DNA of 64,000 nt from Spiro-02 sp034114085 (GTDB lineage: Bacteria; Spirochaetota; Spirochaetia; Sphaerochaetales; Sphaerochaetaceae). Shown here in pieces: positions 32,507 to 40,955 of the stretch. The notes under the pieces are model-generated. The model saw only the letters and a list, made by a program, of their open reading frames with translations, made no database searches and was not told the DNA's origin. Every line of letters starts with the position of its first letter. Position 1 is the stretch's first letter. Location: assembly GCA_034114085.1 (NCBI GenBank), contig JAXEWB010000040.1, forward strand, positions 231,748 to 295,747, written 5' to 3'. The position numbers and the translations under genes were made by a program.

Positions 32507-33802
32507 TTACGGTGTATCGGAAGACTCCGTTCCATGAACAGCCTCTTTTTTGCATGTTCTTTTGTCAACGAGATAGAGGATGAAGACACCAAGCGTTCCG
32601 ATAGCGGCAGTAATGCCTACAAGCGCCCAAAGGAGATTCAGGCCATGACGTTCGCTAATCGCGCCTCCGACCATGGGCGCGATGCCCTGTCCGAACCCCA
32701 TGATGATCGGCATGATCGCCGAAAACCGCGCCCTGTGGCTGATAGGAGTGTTGTTCGCCACATAGTAGTTGACGTTTGTCGCGGATATGACTTCTCCCGT
32801 CGTGTAGATGACCGCCAGCACATAGAACATCCAGGGGAGATATGCGATGCCGAACAACGAAAAACCAATGGTAAAGAATACTCCCGCTATCACGATGTTC
32901 GCCAATGGGTTGAATCTCCGTAGCTTCGATACGGCGAATGGCGTAAGAACCACCACGACGACACCGTTGAGCGACATCATCGTTCCATAGAGCGTAGCTC
33001 CGTATTCACCGAACAGCCGCGTCGTATACAACGGCAGCGCGAACAGTGTCTGGCTGTAGGAAAAGTGCATGAAGGTCTGGCATAGGGCGAATATCAGCAG
33101 GCGAGGGCGGGTGAACAGGGCCTTGAACACGCCGCCCCGTTCAGCTTTATCCAACGAATTGGAGTGAAGGCTTTTCTCGATTGTCTCCGTATCGGGCTTT
33201 GATTCAGGAATCTTCCACATGACCAGCATGACCGCGATGAAACCGGCGATGCCGTTGCCCCAGAAAAGCCATTGCGGCGCTCTGTAGAACAGAATTCCCG
33301 CGATAAGCGGTCCCACGATGAAACCCAGGTTATGGCCAAGGTAGGTGAGGGAGAAAGACGCCTGCCTGTTCTCCTCGCTCGTTACATCTGTCTGCAACGC
33401 GCTCCTGGCCGGGTCACAGGCTCCATCAAACAGGAGGTTGAGCATAATGAACGCAGGGACCAGCTCTGAATCCCCCAGCACGCCGCAGATAAGGAACATT
33501 GAGCTTGCCAACGCCTGGCTGATCAGCATGACCTTCTTGCGCCCGAACTTGTCGGCGAGTTTGCTGCCGAGAAAAGAGCCCGGAATATAGAGGATCGAGG
33601 CTATTGTCATGAACAACCCCGCTTGGGCGTCCCCATATCCAAGCTTCTGCGTGAGGAACAAGACGAGGAACGGATATACGAATATACCGACTCCGTTTAT
33701 CAGCGTCGCCCAGAACAATACATATATCGGGGCGGGCAGCCCGTTGTATACCTGCCAGATCGATTGCCTGGTTTTATTTTTCAATTCGTTTTCGGATTTC
33801 AT
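32507..33802 (-). CDS. Major facilitator superfamily transporter
   Basis: The 431-residue protein has about twelve membrane helices with MFS signatures: GSKLADKFGRKKVMLISQAL between helices 2 and 3, FDGACDPARSALQTDVTSEE, and the drug-transporter-like motif SLTYLGHNLGFIVGPLIAGI. This resembles the MdtH/YttB-type drug:H+ antiporter branch of MFS. It is inner-membrane located. The substrate is not known. It is read in the same direction as the HAD hydrolase gene further along, but with about 140 bases between them. Confidence 0.92.
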   Translation of the reverse strand: MKSENELKNKTRQSIWQVYNGLPAPIYVLFWATLINGVGIFVYPFLVLFLTQKLGYGDAQAGLFMTIASILYIPGSFLGSKLADKFGRKKVMLISQALASSMFLICGVLGDSELVPAFIMLNLLFDGACDPARSALQTDVTSEENRQASFSLTYLGHNLGFIVGPLIAGILFYRAPQWLFWGNGIAGFIAVMLVMWKIPESKPDTETIEKSLHSNSLDKAERGGVFKALFTRPRLLIFALCQTFMHFSYSQTLFALPLYTTRLFGEYGATLYGTMMSLNGVVVVVLTPFAVSKLRRFNPLANIVIAGVFFTIGFSLFGIAYLPWMFYVLAVIYTTGEVISATNVNYYVANNTPISHRARFSAIMPIIMGFGQGIAPMVGGAISERHGLNLLWALVGITAAIGTLGVFILYLVDKRTCKKEAVHGTESSDTP

Positions 33803-33946
33803 TGAACCTTCAATGTCCTTGATGAGGACTGCGTTTTTGACATCTTATGGCATTGTTAAGAAAACGATCCGCCGCCATATGTCCGTCATGTGCTTTCCTG
33901 GATGTCACGTATTTTCCGTATCCGGCGCAATCAGCTCGCCGTTGGG

Positions 33947-34801
33947 CTACCGTACCGGATTGTACCCGTCGCATATACCTGAACCTATCCCCAGTACTTC
34001 TCGTTCCAGCGCCATTCCCAGTCCCCCTTCGTCATTTGAGGCTGTGACCAGATCGGCATGCTCGCGTACCTGTTCCGGGGCGTTCGCCATGACGACACCC
34101 ATGCCTGCCATATCCAACATGGGAATATCGTTGTAGTAGTCTCCTACGGCCATCACTTGCCTGGTCTTGATCCCAAAATACGATGCAAGCTTGCTGATCG
34201 CCACACCTTTGTCAATGCCTTTCGCAAGGATTTCAATATACTGGGGTGATGACAGATAAATCGTCAGCGTATCAGAAAACAATTCCTTAAGCAATTTCTC
34301 ACACCTGATGACCGCCTGGTGGTCGTCGCTCATGCACAGCATTTTGTGAAAGCCCGCGCCTGCGTCCTCCCATCGGGGAAGCAGCCTGTCGAACGGCTCA
34401 ATGATTCCCGGCACGGTAGATACCCTTTGCTCATAAGCGGTCCAATCATCCTGTGCATCCGCATACCAATGCTCCCCCTGATATAGGAACACCTGAAGCC
34501 CTTCCTGTGCCACAATTGGCAGGATGGCATGCGCAACATCGGCCTGGACCGTCTGCTCAAAAACAAGATGTTCACTATCGACGATATATGCGCCGTTGAG
34601 ACAGGCGAGCGGGCCCTTGATTCCAATTTCCCGCTGGAGGCATGTCAACGCTCCTTTGATTCGTCCCGAAGTCAGCGCAAACGGAATACCTTGTTGGACG
34701 ACACGTCGGATCGCATCCCTATTGCGTGTGGGAAGCCTATGGCAAGAATCAAGGAGCGTCCCGTCGACATCGGAACAGATGAGCTTGCAATCGTTGAACA
34801 T
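33947..34801 (-). CDS. Cof-type HAD hydrolase
   Basis: The ATG at 34801 is preferred to a TTG six bases upstream because GAGGG lies eight bases before it. The 284-residue protein is a HAD type IIB phosphatase with motif I LICSDVDGTLLDS, motif II around FALTSGRIKGA, the Lys of motif III in AKGIDKGVAISKL, and motif IV VGDYYNDIPML. Such enzymes dephosphorylate sugar phosphates or flavin precursors in the cytoplasm; the substrate cannot be assigned. One oddity is DYYND in place of the more common DxxND with Asp-Ser/Ala. Confidence 0.93.
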   Translation of the reverse strand: MFNDCKLICSDVDGTLLDSCHRLPTRNRDAIRRVVQQGIPFALTSGRIKGALTCLQREIGIKGPLACLNGAYIVDSEHLVFEQTVQADVAHAILPIVAQEGLQVFLYQGEHWYADAQDDWTAYEQRVSTVPGIIEPFDRLLPRWEDAGAGFHKMLCMSDDHQAVIRCEKLLKELFSDTLTIYLSSPQYIEILAKGIDKGVAISKLASYFGIKTRQVMAVGDYYNDIPMLDMAGMGVVMANAPEQVREHADLVTASNDEGGLGMALEREVLGIGSGICDGYNPVR

Positions 34802-35002
34802 GGACAAGGCCCTCGCCTGGAAGATTCCGTCATGGCTTTACGGGCCGACAGTGACCCTATGATAGCATAGTAGTCCGGCCGTGTCATCGAAAGTAAATGC
34901 TTTGGCCTGTAAAAACTGAGAAAAACAAAAAAACGCCAAAGGTGTCGCCACATATCAGCGCTGGCGCTGACCATCATCATATAAAATGTCATAGTTAAAG
35001 AA

Positions 35003-35037
35003 ATACCGCCAAAGTCCCTTTGGAACTCTGGCGGTAT
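35003..35037 (-). terminator. Terminator of adhE
   Basis: On the minus strand ATACCGCCA pairs with TGGCGGTAT (35029-35037 with 35003-35011), with further pairing inside, followed by TTTCTTT. It lies about 50 bases past the adhE stop. Confidence 0.75.
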
Positions 35038-35088
35038 CATCCGTTGTGAACGTGTTGAAACGTTCACTTCAATTCGCTTTGTACCAGT

Positions 35089-37767
35089 TTACGCCTGTTC
35101 GGTCCACTTGCGGCCATAGTAGCAGTCGAGATACAGCTGCTTGATCTGGCTGATCAGCGGATAGCGCGGGTTGGAACCTGTGCATTGGTCGTCGAACGCC
35201 TTGACGGCAAGTTCATCGACCGCGGCGAGGAAATCCGCTTCGGGAACTCCCCATTCCTGGATGGAATGCGGAACGTTCAGTTCGTCCTTCAGCTTTTCTA
35301 TCGCCTCGATCAAAGCCTCTACCTTGTCCTCCATGCTCGCGCTCTTCTTGATTTCAATGTACGGAGTATTCTTCGTGTCATTGACGATCATGTTGATATA
35401 GTCGGCGGCCCTGGCGTAGCGGCTGATCGCTGACGGGAATTCATACTGTGGGAACGCCGCCTGCTTGGTCGGGGTGTCCGTGGCGTTGAACCGTATGATA
35501 TTGGTCAGCATCAGGGCATTGGCCATGCCATGGGGTACATGGAACGCGGCGCCGAGCTTATGGGCCATGGAATGGCAAAGCCCGAGGAACGCGTTCGCGA
35601 ACGCCATGCCCGCCATGGTGGAGGCGTTGTGGACCTTTTCACGAGCCTTCTTGTCTTCCGCCCCGTTGTTGTAGGCGGCGGGAAGATACTTGAAGATAAT
35701 TCTGGAAGCTTCCAGCGCAAGGGCGTTGGTGTAGTCGGTGGACATGGAGGAAGCCAACGCCTCCAGCGCATGGGTCAGCACGTCGAGGCCGCAGGACGCG
35801 GTGAGGCCTTTGGGCTGTCCCATCGCCAGCTCGCTGTCAACGATCGCCATCGACGGGGTCAGCTCATAGTCGGCGATAGCCCACTTCATGCTGGTTTTCT
35901 CATCGGTGATGATGGCGAACGGAGTGACCTCGCTACCGGTTCCACTGGTGGTCGGGATACAGACCAGTTCCGCTTTCTTGCCCATGTTCGGAAACGAATA
36001 GATTCTTTTGCGGATGTCCATGAAGCGGAGGGCGAGTCCCTCGAACTGCACTTCCGGATGCTCGTACAACAGCCACATGATCTTTGCCGCATCCATCGGG
36101 GAACCGCCGCCCAGACCGATGATTACATCGGGTTTGAATGCGTTCATGATCTCCATCCCCGTGGTGATGGTTCCCAGCGTCGGGTCGGGCTTGACCTGAT
36201 GGAAGCATTCACATTCGATTCCCATCTTTTCAAGAGGCCCGGTGATCTTGTCTACCATGCCGCTGGAGAACAGGAAGGAGTCGGTGATGATGAATACGCG
36301 CTTCTTGCCCTGCAACTCCTGCAAGGCCACCGGCAGACAGCCGTACTTGAAATATACTTTCGGGGGCAGCTTGAACCACAGCATGTTCTCTCTCCTTTCT
36401 GCGACGGTCTTGACGTTGAGCAGGTGCTTGGGGCCGACGTTCTCACTGATGGAGTTGTTGCCCCAGCTTCCGCATCCCAAGGTGAGGGAAGGTTCGAGAC
36501 GGAAGTTGTAGATATCGCCGATAGCGCCCTGGCTCGCCGGCATGTTCACCAGTACGCGGCTGGTCTTGACGGTCTTGCCGTAGGTGTCGATTTTTTCCTG
36601 CTCGTTTTCATCGATATACAGGACGGAAGTATGCCCGAAACCGCCCATCGCCACCAGATGCGCCGCCTTCGCGGTGCCGTCTCCGAAATTATCGCATTTG
36701 TACATGCCGAGGACGGGGGAGAGTTTTTCATGGGCGAACGGTTCCGCCGCAGTGATGTCGGTGACTTCTCCGATCAGTACCTTGCTGCTTGCCGGTACCT
36801 CAAAGCCCGCGATTTTCGCAATGACCGGCGCTGGCTGCCCGACGATGGCGGGATTGACCGTGCCCCGCTTGGGGTCGATGATTACGGCGCGGAGCTTGTC
36901 CTCCTGTTCCTTGGTCAGGAACGCGGCGCCGCGGGCCTTCAGCTCGGCTTTCACTTCGTCATATATGTCCTTGTGGCAGATGATGGACTGCTCGGAAGCG
37001 CAGACAACTCCGTTGTCGAAGGTCTTCGACATCAGGATGGAGCTCACCGCCATCTTGATGTTGGCGCTCTTGTCTATCAGCGCCGGCGTGTTTCCCGCGC
37101 CGACGCCAATGGCGGGTTTGCCGGAGGAGTATGCGCTCTTGACCATGCCAGGGCCGCCTGTGGCTAGGATGATGTTCACCATGGGGTGTTTCATCAGGTA
37201 GTCAGTCTTTTCAAGGGAAGGATCCTCTATCCAGCCGATGATATCCTCAGGAGCTCCCGCCGCGACAGCCGCGTCACGTATGATCCTCGCCGCCTCGCAT
37301 GTACATTTCTTCGCCCGCGGATGTGGACTGAAAATAATCGCGTTCCGCGTCTTCAGGGAGATGAGCGACTTGAAGATCGCCGTTGATGTCGGGTTCGTGG
37401 TAGGAATGATACCGCAGACCACGCCGATAGGCTCCGCAATCTTCTTGATGCCGAAAGCGGCGTCATCCTCAAGGATGCCGCACGTCTTGTCGTCCTTGTA
37501 CTTGTGGAAGATGTATTCGGCGGCGAAGTGGTTCTTGATTACCTTATCCTCCACAATGCCCATGCCGGTCTCCGCGACCGCATCCTGGGCCAGCGTGATA
37601 CGGGCGTCGTTCGCCGCTATGGCCGCAGCGCGGAAAATTGCGTCGACCTGCTCCTGCGTGTAGGTGGAATACTTGATCTGGGCGCGCTTCACCCGCTCAA
37701 TCAACGCCTGTAGTTCGTTTTCGCCTGGGAAGGCTTCCGTTTTGATTTGTACTGTCTGTTCCGCCAT
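35089..37767 (-). CDS. adhE: Bifunctional acetaldehyde-CoA/alcohol dehydrogenase
   Basis: The start MAEQTVQIKTEAFPGENELQ at 37767 follows AAGGAGA; an in-frame extension to 37824 is rejected. The 892-residue fusion has an N-terminal CoA-acylating aldehyde dehydrogenase (NTPIALIDKSANI region; catalytic Cys in DNGVVCASEQSI) and a C-terminal iron-dependent alcohol dehydrogenase with GLGGGSPMDAAKIMWLLYEH, CIPTTSGTGSEVTPFA and the metal-binding HSMAHKLGAAFHVPHGMANA. It reduces acetyl-CoA to ethanol with two NADH, recycling NAD during fermentation; members form long spirosomes. It has a long leader with imperfect repeats and a promoter at 38147-38175. Confidence 0.97.
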   Translation of the reverse strand: MAEQTVQIKTEAFPGENELQALIERVKRAQIKYSTYTQEQVDAIFRAAAIAANDARITLAQDAVAETGMGIVEDKVIKNHFAAEYIFHKYKDDKTCGILEDDAAFGIKKIAEPIGVVCGIIPTTNPTSTAIFKSLISLKTRNAIIFSPHPRAKKCTCEAARIIRDAAVAAGAPEDIIGWIEDPSLEKTDYLMKHPMVNIILATGGPGMVKSAYSSGKPAIGVGAGNTPALIDKSANIKMAVSSILMSKTFDNGVVCASEQSIICHKDIYDEVKAELKARGAAFLTKEQEDKLRAVIIDPKRGTVNPAIVGQPAPVIAKIAGFEVPASSKVLIGEVTDITAAEPFAHEKLSPVLGMYKCDNFGDGTAKAAHLVAMGGFGHTSVLYIDENEQEKIDTYGKTVKTSRVLVNMPASQGAIGDIYNFRLEPSLTLGCGSWGNNSISENVGPKHLLNVKTVAERRENMLWFKLPPKVYFKYGCLPVALQELQGKKRVFIITDSFLFSSGMVDKITGPLEKMGIECECFHQVKPDPTLGTITTGMEIMNAFKPDVIIGLGGGSPMDAAKIMWLLYEHPEVQFEGLALRFMDIRKRIYSFPNMGKKAELVCIPTTSGTGSEVTPFAIITDEKTSMKWAIADYELTPSMAIVDSELAMGQPKGLTASCGLDVLTHALEALASSMSTDYTNALALEASRIIFKYLPAAYNNGAEDKKAREKVHNASTMAGMAFANAFLGLCHSMAHKLGAAFHVPHGMANALMLTNIIRFNATDTPTKQAAFPQYEFPSAISRYARAADYINMIVNDTKNTPYIEIKKSASMEDKVEALIEAIEKLKDELNVPHSIQEWGVPEADFLAAVDELAVKAFDDQCTGSNPRYPLISQIKQLYLDCYYGRKWTEQA

Positions 37768-37777
37768 GAAATTCTCC

Positions 37778-38010
37778 TTCTGCTCGCATCTTGCGTGCCA
37801 TGCTTTGTCGCTGTATCCGCTCACATAGCCGTACTATGCCCGCTACTTTGCTCCTGGCCTGTCCCGCAACCTGCTTCGCACTTTTTCTGCTCGCATCTTG
37901 CATGATATACTTCGTTGCCACATTCATTCACATATATCAATATGCTCGTTGCTTGGACACTTGTCTATCCTACACCCTGCTTCGCACCTTTTCTACTTGC
38001 ATGTTTCCCG
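37778..38010. repeat. Imperfect direct repeats in the adhE leader
   Basis: TTCTGCTCGCATCTTGCGTG begins at 37778, TTCTGCTCGCATCTTGCATG at 37885 and TTCTACTTGCATG at 37991, so spacing is 107 and 106 bases. Each of the first two units ends near CCTGCTTCGCAC. Identity between units is partial. Confidence 0.7.
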
Positions 38011-38146
38011 CTTGCGCAGTTTTCCGCTCATCTGTCGTTTTCCGATTTTCGCGTCTTCGGAGTAGTCAGCATTCCCAAAAGACGCGAATTTCTTCAAAAC
38101 TGGCATTTTCAGCATGCCCATTTGAGAGCTTTGCTTTACGGTCTTG

Positions 38147-38175
38147 AATTTATAAAAATTTATCGATTGCGTCAA
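38147..38175 (-). promoter_or_regulatory. Likely adhE promoter
   Basis: On the minus strand TTGACG (38170-38175) and TAAATT (38147-38152) are separated by 17 bases. The predicted transcript would have an untranslated leader of about 370 bases. Confidence 0.5.
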
Positions 38176-38332
38176 CTACTTATAATCAGAAAAAGCATGA
38201 TTGTAACAAAACTATCATATTTTTAATGGTCTTGTTTTGTGATAAAGTGAAAAAAAACGATTTTATGCAATTTAATATGAATAAAACGCAAATACATGTG
38301 ATTTTTGTTATATTTATATTGGAATACTCATG

Positions 38333-39679
38333 CTATATGTATCTGATTGCAAGTAAGCAATACATCGCAGATAGTGTTGTAAAACCGCCAATCAATCTGA
38401 TGAAATGCGTTTTGCGGTTTGCGCTAGTAGAGAGTTCCTTGTTCGACACCGCCTGGACATCTTCCGTTCCCACGCGTTCCATGAGACTGTCGAGCCTGTT
38501 GACCATATCTCCGCGCTCCCTCGTGCCGTTTCCATTTCGCCAACGCTGGGAAAATTCTCCAAAATATGCGAGCTGTACCGCCAGCAGCTTGCCGAGCTTT
38601 CCCGGCATATCCGGCTTTCCTGCGGTCATGTATTGGCTGACGTATACCATGCTGATCAATATCAGAGCTTTTCGAGTACCTTCCAGAAGGGACCCCGCCG
38701 TCAATGTAAACGCACCGACATCCCACAATACTTTTCCGGAAGGTTGCATGAGATGGACCAGCGCCATTGACAACAGGAGCAGCAGATTCGGCAACGGTTT
38801 GAATTTCCGCCCGACGCTGGTCGCCAGAAAAATGGCCAGCAACGTATCCACGGCGAGAAAACTTAGGGAACTCTGGAAGAAAATCGCCGGAAGCAACGCG
38901 AGGCCGATACCGACTGGTACGCTGCGAGCGTCAGGACGCCAGGGGCCGGCAGTTTCCAATGTCCGCCTGTAGCGGGTGACGAAACCGTTGCCGGCAAGCA
39001 ATGAAACGTACCAGCCGCTACGGCCTGCATAGATGTTAGCCATCCACCCCAGCAAAACGGACGTAACCAGCCCTACTGCGAGCATTGGCGTCGCAATGAC
39101 CCATATCGTATTACCGAAAAATAATATCTGGGCCGTTAGGATTTGGGCGCAATTACTGATTAATGCGCCAGCGACGCTGATTCCGACATAGGAAAATACG
39201 GGAAGGATACTCCTCTCGACGGTGCGCGGGGCTTTCCTCGTTTCCTCCGCGGCTTGATCCGTTTTCAGCTCTGTACCGTTCTGAGGCTCCTGGCATCGCC
39301 GAGCGTGTCGTCTCCCCATCCCCCCGAATCTCCACAGCAACCGCATGAACAGGCCGGAAGCCGCTGTACTGACGACGGACAGCGCGAACACATAGGAAAA
39401 CAAGGTTCCATTCACAAGTCCTTGTCCAATGACTTTCAGCGCGAGAAGCCACAGATAGTATCCCCAGGACAGCAACGGGAACGACAACATGAGGGGCAGG
39501 TTCGCCAGGCCGAGCCTGATGAAGGGCAATGGCTTCGGGATCAAGTATTCCAGCGTGGAGCAGAACAATGCGACCGCCGCCAGAAAGGCCGTCAATTCTA
39601 ACTGCGGGAGCTGGTCCTTCCACTTCGTTTTTGTGGGCCGACCGTTTGGTGGACATGCTTTAACCGGAGACATCATCAA
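38333..39679 (-). CDS. Gx transporter family membrane protein with extended C-terminal half
   Basis: The 448-residue protein has, at about residues 30-240, the Gx/HepPP_synt_I-type integral membrane domain (FCSTLEYLIPKPLPFIRLGL, ANLPLMLSF, SVAGALISNCAQILTAQILF, FFGNTIWVIATPMLAVGLVT). Members are predicted substrate-binding membrane components, often beside NusG-II proteins. Residues about 250-448 form a second hydrophobic section (FFQSSLSFLAVDTLLAIFLA, SSLEEGTRKALILIS-like helix, then a charged stretch) that resembles EcfT-like or CbiQ-like membrane parts, but this is weak. The charged linker at about 115-150 separates the halves. The start overlaps the NusG-II gene by 20 bases. Confidence 0.75.
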   Translation of the reverse strand: MMMSPVKACPPNGRPTKTKWKDQLPQLELTAFLAAVALFCSTLEYLIPKPLPFIRLGLANLPLMLSFPLLSWGYYLWLLALKVIGQGLVNGTLFSYVFALSVVSTAASGLFMRLLWRFGGMGRRHARRCQEPQNGTELKTDQAAEETRKAPRTVERSILPVFSYVGISVAGALISNCAQILTAQILFFGNTIWVIATPMLAVGLVTSVLLGWMANIYAGRSGWYVSLLAGNGFVTRYRRTLETAGPWRPDARSVPVGIGLALLPAIFFQSSLSFLAVDTLLAIFLATSVGRKFKPLPNLLLLLSMALVHLMQPSGKVLWDVGAFTLTAGSLLEGTRKALILISMVYVSQYMTAGKPDMPGKLGKLLAVQLAYFGEFSQRWRNGNGTRERGDMVNRLDSLMERVGTEDVQAVSNKELSTSANRKTHFIRLIGGFTTLSAMYCLLAIRYI

Positions 39680-40151
39680 CCCCCCCGGTTTCTTCCGAAG
39701 CTCCCTCTATGGTGATGAACACTCCGTTGGGCATGCAGACGAGCCATTGTCCCTTTCTGCTGATTCCTCCCATAGTGGTACAGCTTTTCGTGGGGCAGGG
39801 GGAATCCTCGATTGAAATCTTTCCATCGGATATATGGACGACGGTATCCCCCATAAGGCCGGGGATATTCGCATGCAAAGGCTTGTCCAACGGGAACCTC
39901 CAGGTGGAATCGCCGTTACGGACCAGCGCATACGACTGTTCCGACGCGCCGCCATAGGCGTTGATTGTCAGGAGTATTACAATGACTGTAGCCAGTCCGA
40001 TGAGCAGGGCGTCCCCCCATCGGAACTTGTGTGACGAAGCGGCCATGTCCGAAGTGTACCAATGCCACGGGCTGGTTGCAATACCTCGCTTGGCGTATGC
40101 GGCACAAGCCCCTCGATACGTCTCGTGCCCCCCGTTGTCTTCATCTGACAT
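39660..40151 (-). CDS. NusG domain II-containing membrane-anchored protein
   Basis: The 163-residue protein starts MSDEDNGGHETYRGACAAYA after AAGAAGGTGGGATC; an internal ATG at 40046 is a weaker alternative. One membrane helix (GDALLIGLATVIVILLTINA) is followed by an extracytoplasmic NusG-II-like beta domain with SPCPTKSCTTMGGISRKGQW and LVCMPNGVFITIEG. The CPTKxC pair is a hallmark of this family and may bind a cofactor or form a disulfide. The gene overlaps the Gx family gene, a pairing common in anaerobes near flavin or electron-transport genes. Confidence 0.8.
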   Translation of the reverse strand: MSDEDNGGHETYRGACAAYAKRGIATSPWHWYTSDMAASSHKFRWGDALLIGLATVIVILLTINAYGGASEQSYALVRNGDSTWRFPLDKPLHANIPGLMGDTVVHISDGKISIEDSPCPTKSCTTMGGISRKGQWLVCMPNGVFITIEGASEETGGVDDVSG

Positions 40152-40179
40152 GATCCCACCTTCTTGCCATTGCTTGAGA

Positions 40180-40419
40180 TTAAACCCTTTTCAAACCAAC
40201 ATCGCAGAATTTTTCCCCTGTGCGTCGGTCGATAACAACCACAGAATATTCCATGGCATCAAGCAGATTTATGAATGTGTCCATGCGCATATGGCCTGTT
40301 TCGTCATTGAGAAAATTTGAGATGCTGGATTGGTGGTTTTTCCCGATATTTTTCGCCAACTGTTTCTGTGTTTTCCCACGTGCCCCCATGGCCATCCTGA
40401 TTATCTGCTTGTCATTCAT
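40180..40419 (-). CDS. Small XRE-type regulator, divergent from the PARG-like gene cluster
   Basis: The start at 40419 follows AAAGGAGAAAAACC; an upstream extension to 40467 lacks a ribosome site. The 79-residue protein is a Cro/C1-type helix-turn-helix (MNDKQIIRMAMGARGKTQKQ, LAKNIGKNHQSSISNFLNDE) with a short tail (YSVVVIDRRTGEKFCDVGLK). It is separated by about 140 bases from the oppositely read gene at 40561, and two TGATAAA-type direct repeats lie in the gap. I infer that it controls itself and the divergent cluster. Confidence 0.75.
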   Translation of the reverse strand: MNDKQIIRMAMGARGKTQKQLAKNIGKNHQSSISNFLNDETGHMRMDTFINLLDAMEYSVVVIDRRTGEKFCDVGLKRV

Positions 40420-40453
40420 AGGTTTTTCTCCTTTCAAAAATATAATGAATATC

Positions 40454-40487
40454 TGATAAAGATTCAATTTAAAATGATAAAAGTTCA
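40454..40487. promoter_or_regulatory. Candidate operator: two 13-bp direct repeats 21 bases apart
   Basis: TGATAAAGATTCA (40454-40466) and TGATAAAAGTTCA (40475-40487) differ at two positions. They lie between the XRE regulator and the 40561 gene, on one face of the helix. Confidence 0.45.
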
Positions 40488-40560
40488 GTATTAAATGATA
40501 CTGGGGTTGCCCGGAGACTTCCCAAGATTTACTATTACCCTGTCAGCAAGGAGACGATAC

Positions 40561-40824
40561 ATGGATTCTGAGAATTTGATTGAAGATTTCAAACCTGAAG
40601 AACTCAAGGTCGAGAATGAAGTATATGGTATTCCTGTGACAGGTACCTTGGTGTTTCTGCCTCAGTACGGATTTACCGCTCAACTTGATAGGATGCCGGA
40701 ACTGCAATCTAGTCGGTTCATCCCTTATGCAGGACGTTGCTATGGCTCTGCTATGGTCAATGATGGGATAGAACAGAAAACACAAGCGATTAAGTCACAA
40801 TATTATGGGACTTCAAATGAGTGA
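40561..40824 (+). CDS. Small protein of unknown function
   Basis: The start MDSENLIEDFKPEELKVENE follows AAGGAGACGATAC (40548 onward); the open frame extends further upstream but without a ribosome site. The 87-residue protein is acidic at the N-terminus and contains YGIPVTGTLVFLPQYGFTAQ and SSRFIPYAGRCYGSAMVNDG. No domain is recognised. Codon use is lower in GC than the flanking genes. It is first in a cluster with a 32-residue frame and the PARG-like gene. Confidence 0.6.
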   Translation: MDSENLIEDFKPEELKVENEVYGIPVTGTLVFLPQYGFTAQLDRMPELQSSRFIPYAGRCYGSAMVNDGIEQKTQAIKSQYYGTSNE

Positions 40825-40915
40825 GGTGACCGGTGCTTATCAGAAAGAGCAGCTTACAGCTTTGGAGAGCAATCCTGAACAGGCTTTCAATAATACAAAA
40901 CCATCTGTCGAGTGA
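40817..40915 (+). CDS. Possible 32-residue protein overlapping the previous gene
   Basis: The frame MSEVTGAYQKEQLTALESNP plus EQAFNNTKPSVE begins inside the last codons of the 40561 gene (ATGAGTGA) and ends 40 bases before the PARG-like gene. The ATG-overlap is compatible with translational coupling. It has no recognised family and is too short for confident calling. Confidence 0.35.
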   Translation: MSEVTGAYQKEQLTALESNPEQAFNNTKPSVE

Positions 40916-40955
40916 ATGAAGGAATAGACCACATAAGAATTCAAAGGAGAACAAT

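Larger units (their letters stand above)
37768..38332. other. Long leader/promoter region of adhE
   Basis: This 565-base gap is read toward adhE. It contains three diverged copies of a roughly 107-base unit, a promoter about 380 bases upstream of the start codon, and a very AT-rich segment (38140-38332). TTGTGATAAAGTGAAAA near 38234 contains one good half of a Rex-type operator but the other half is poor. Confidence 0.55.

Noticed and set aside
35530..37167. 545-residue plus-strand frame opposite adhE
   Set aside because: It is a shadow in a codon-biased gene; the minus strand encodes a complete, motif-perfect AdhE.
38225..38250. Rex operator upstream of adhE
   Set aside because: Only one half (TTGTGA) matches well; the second half-site is poor, so I did not list it as a feature.
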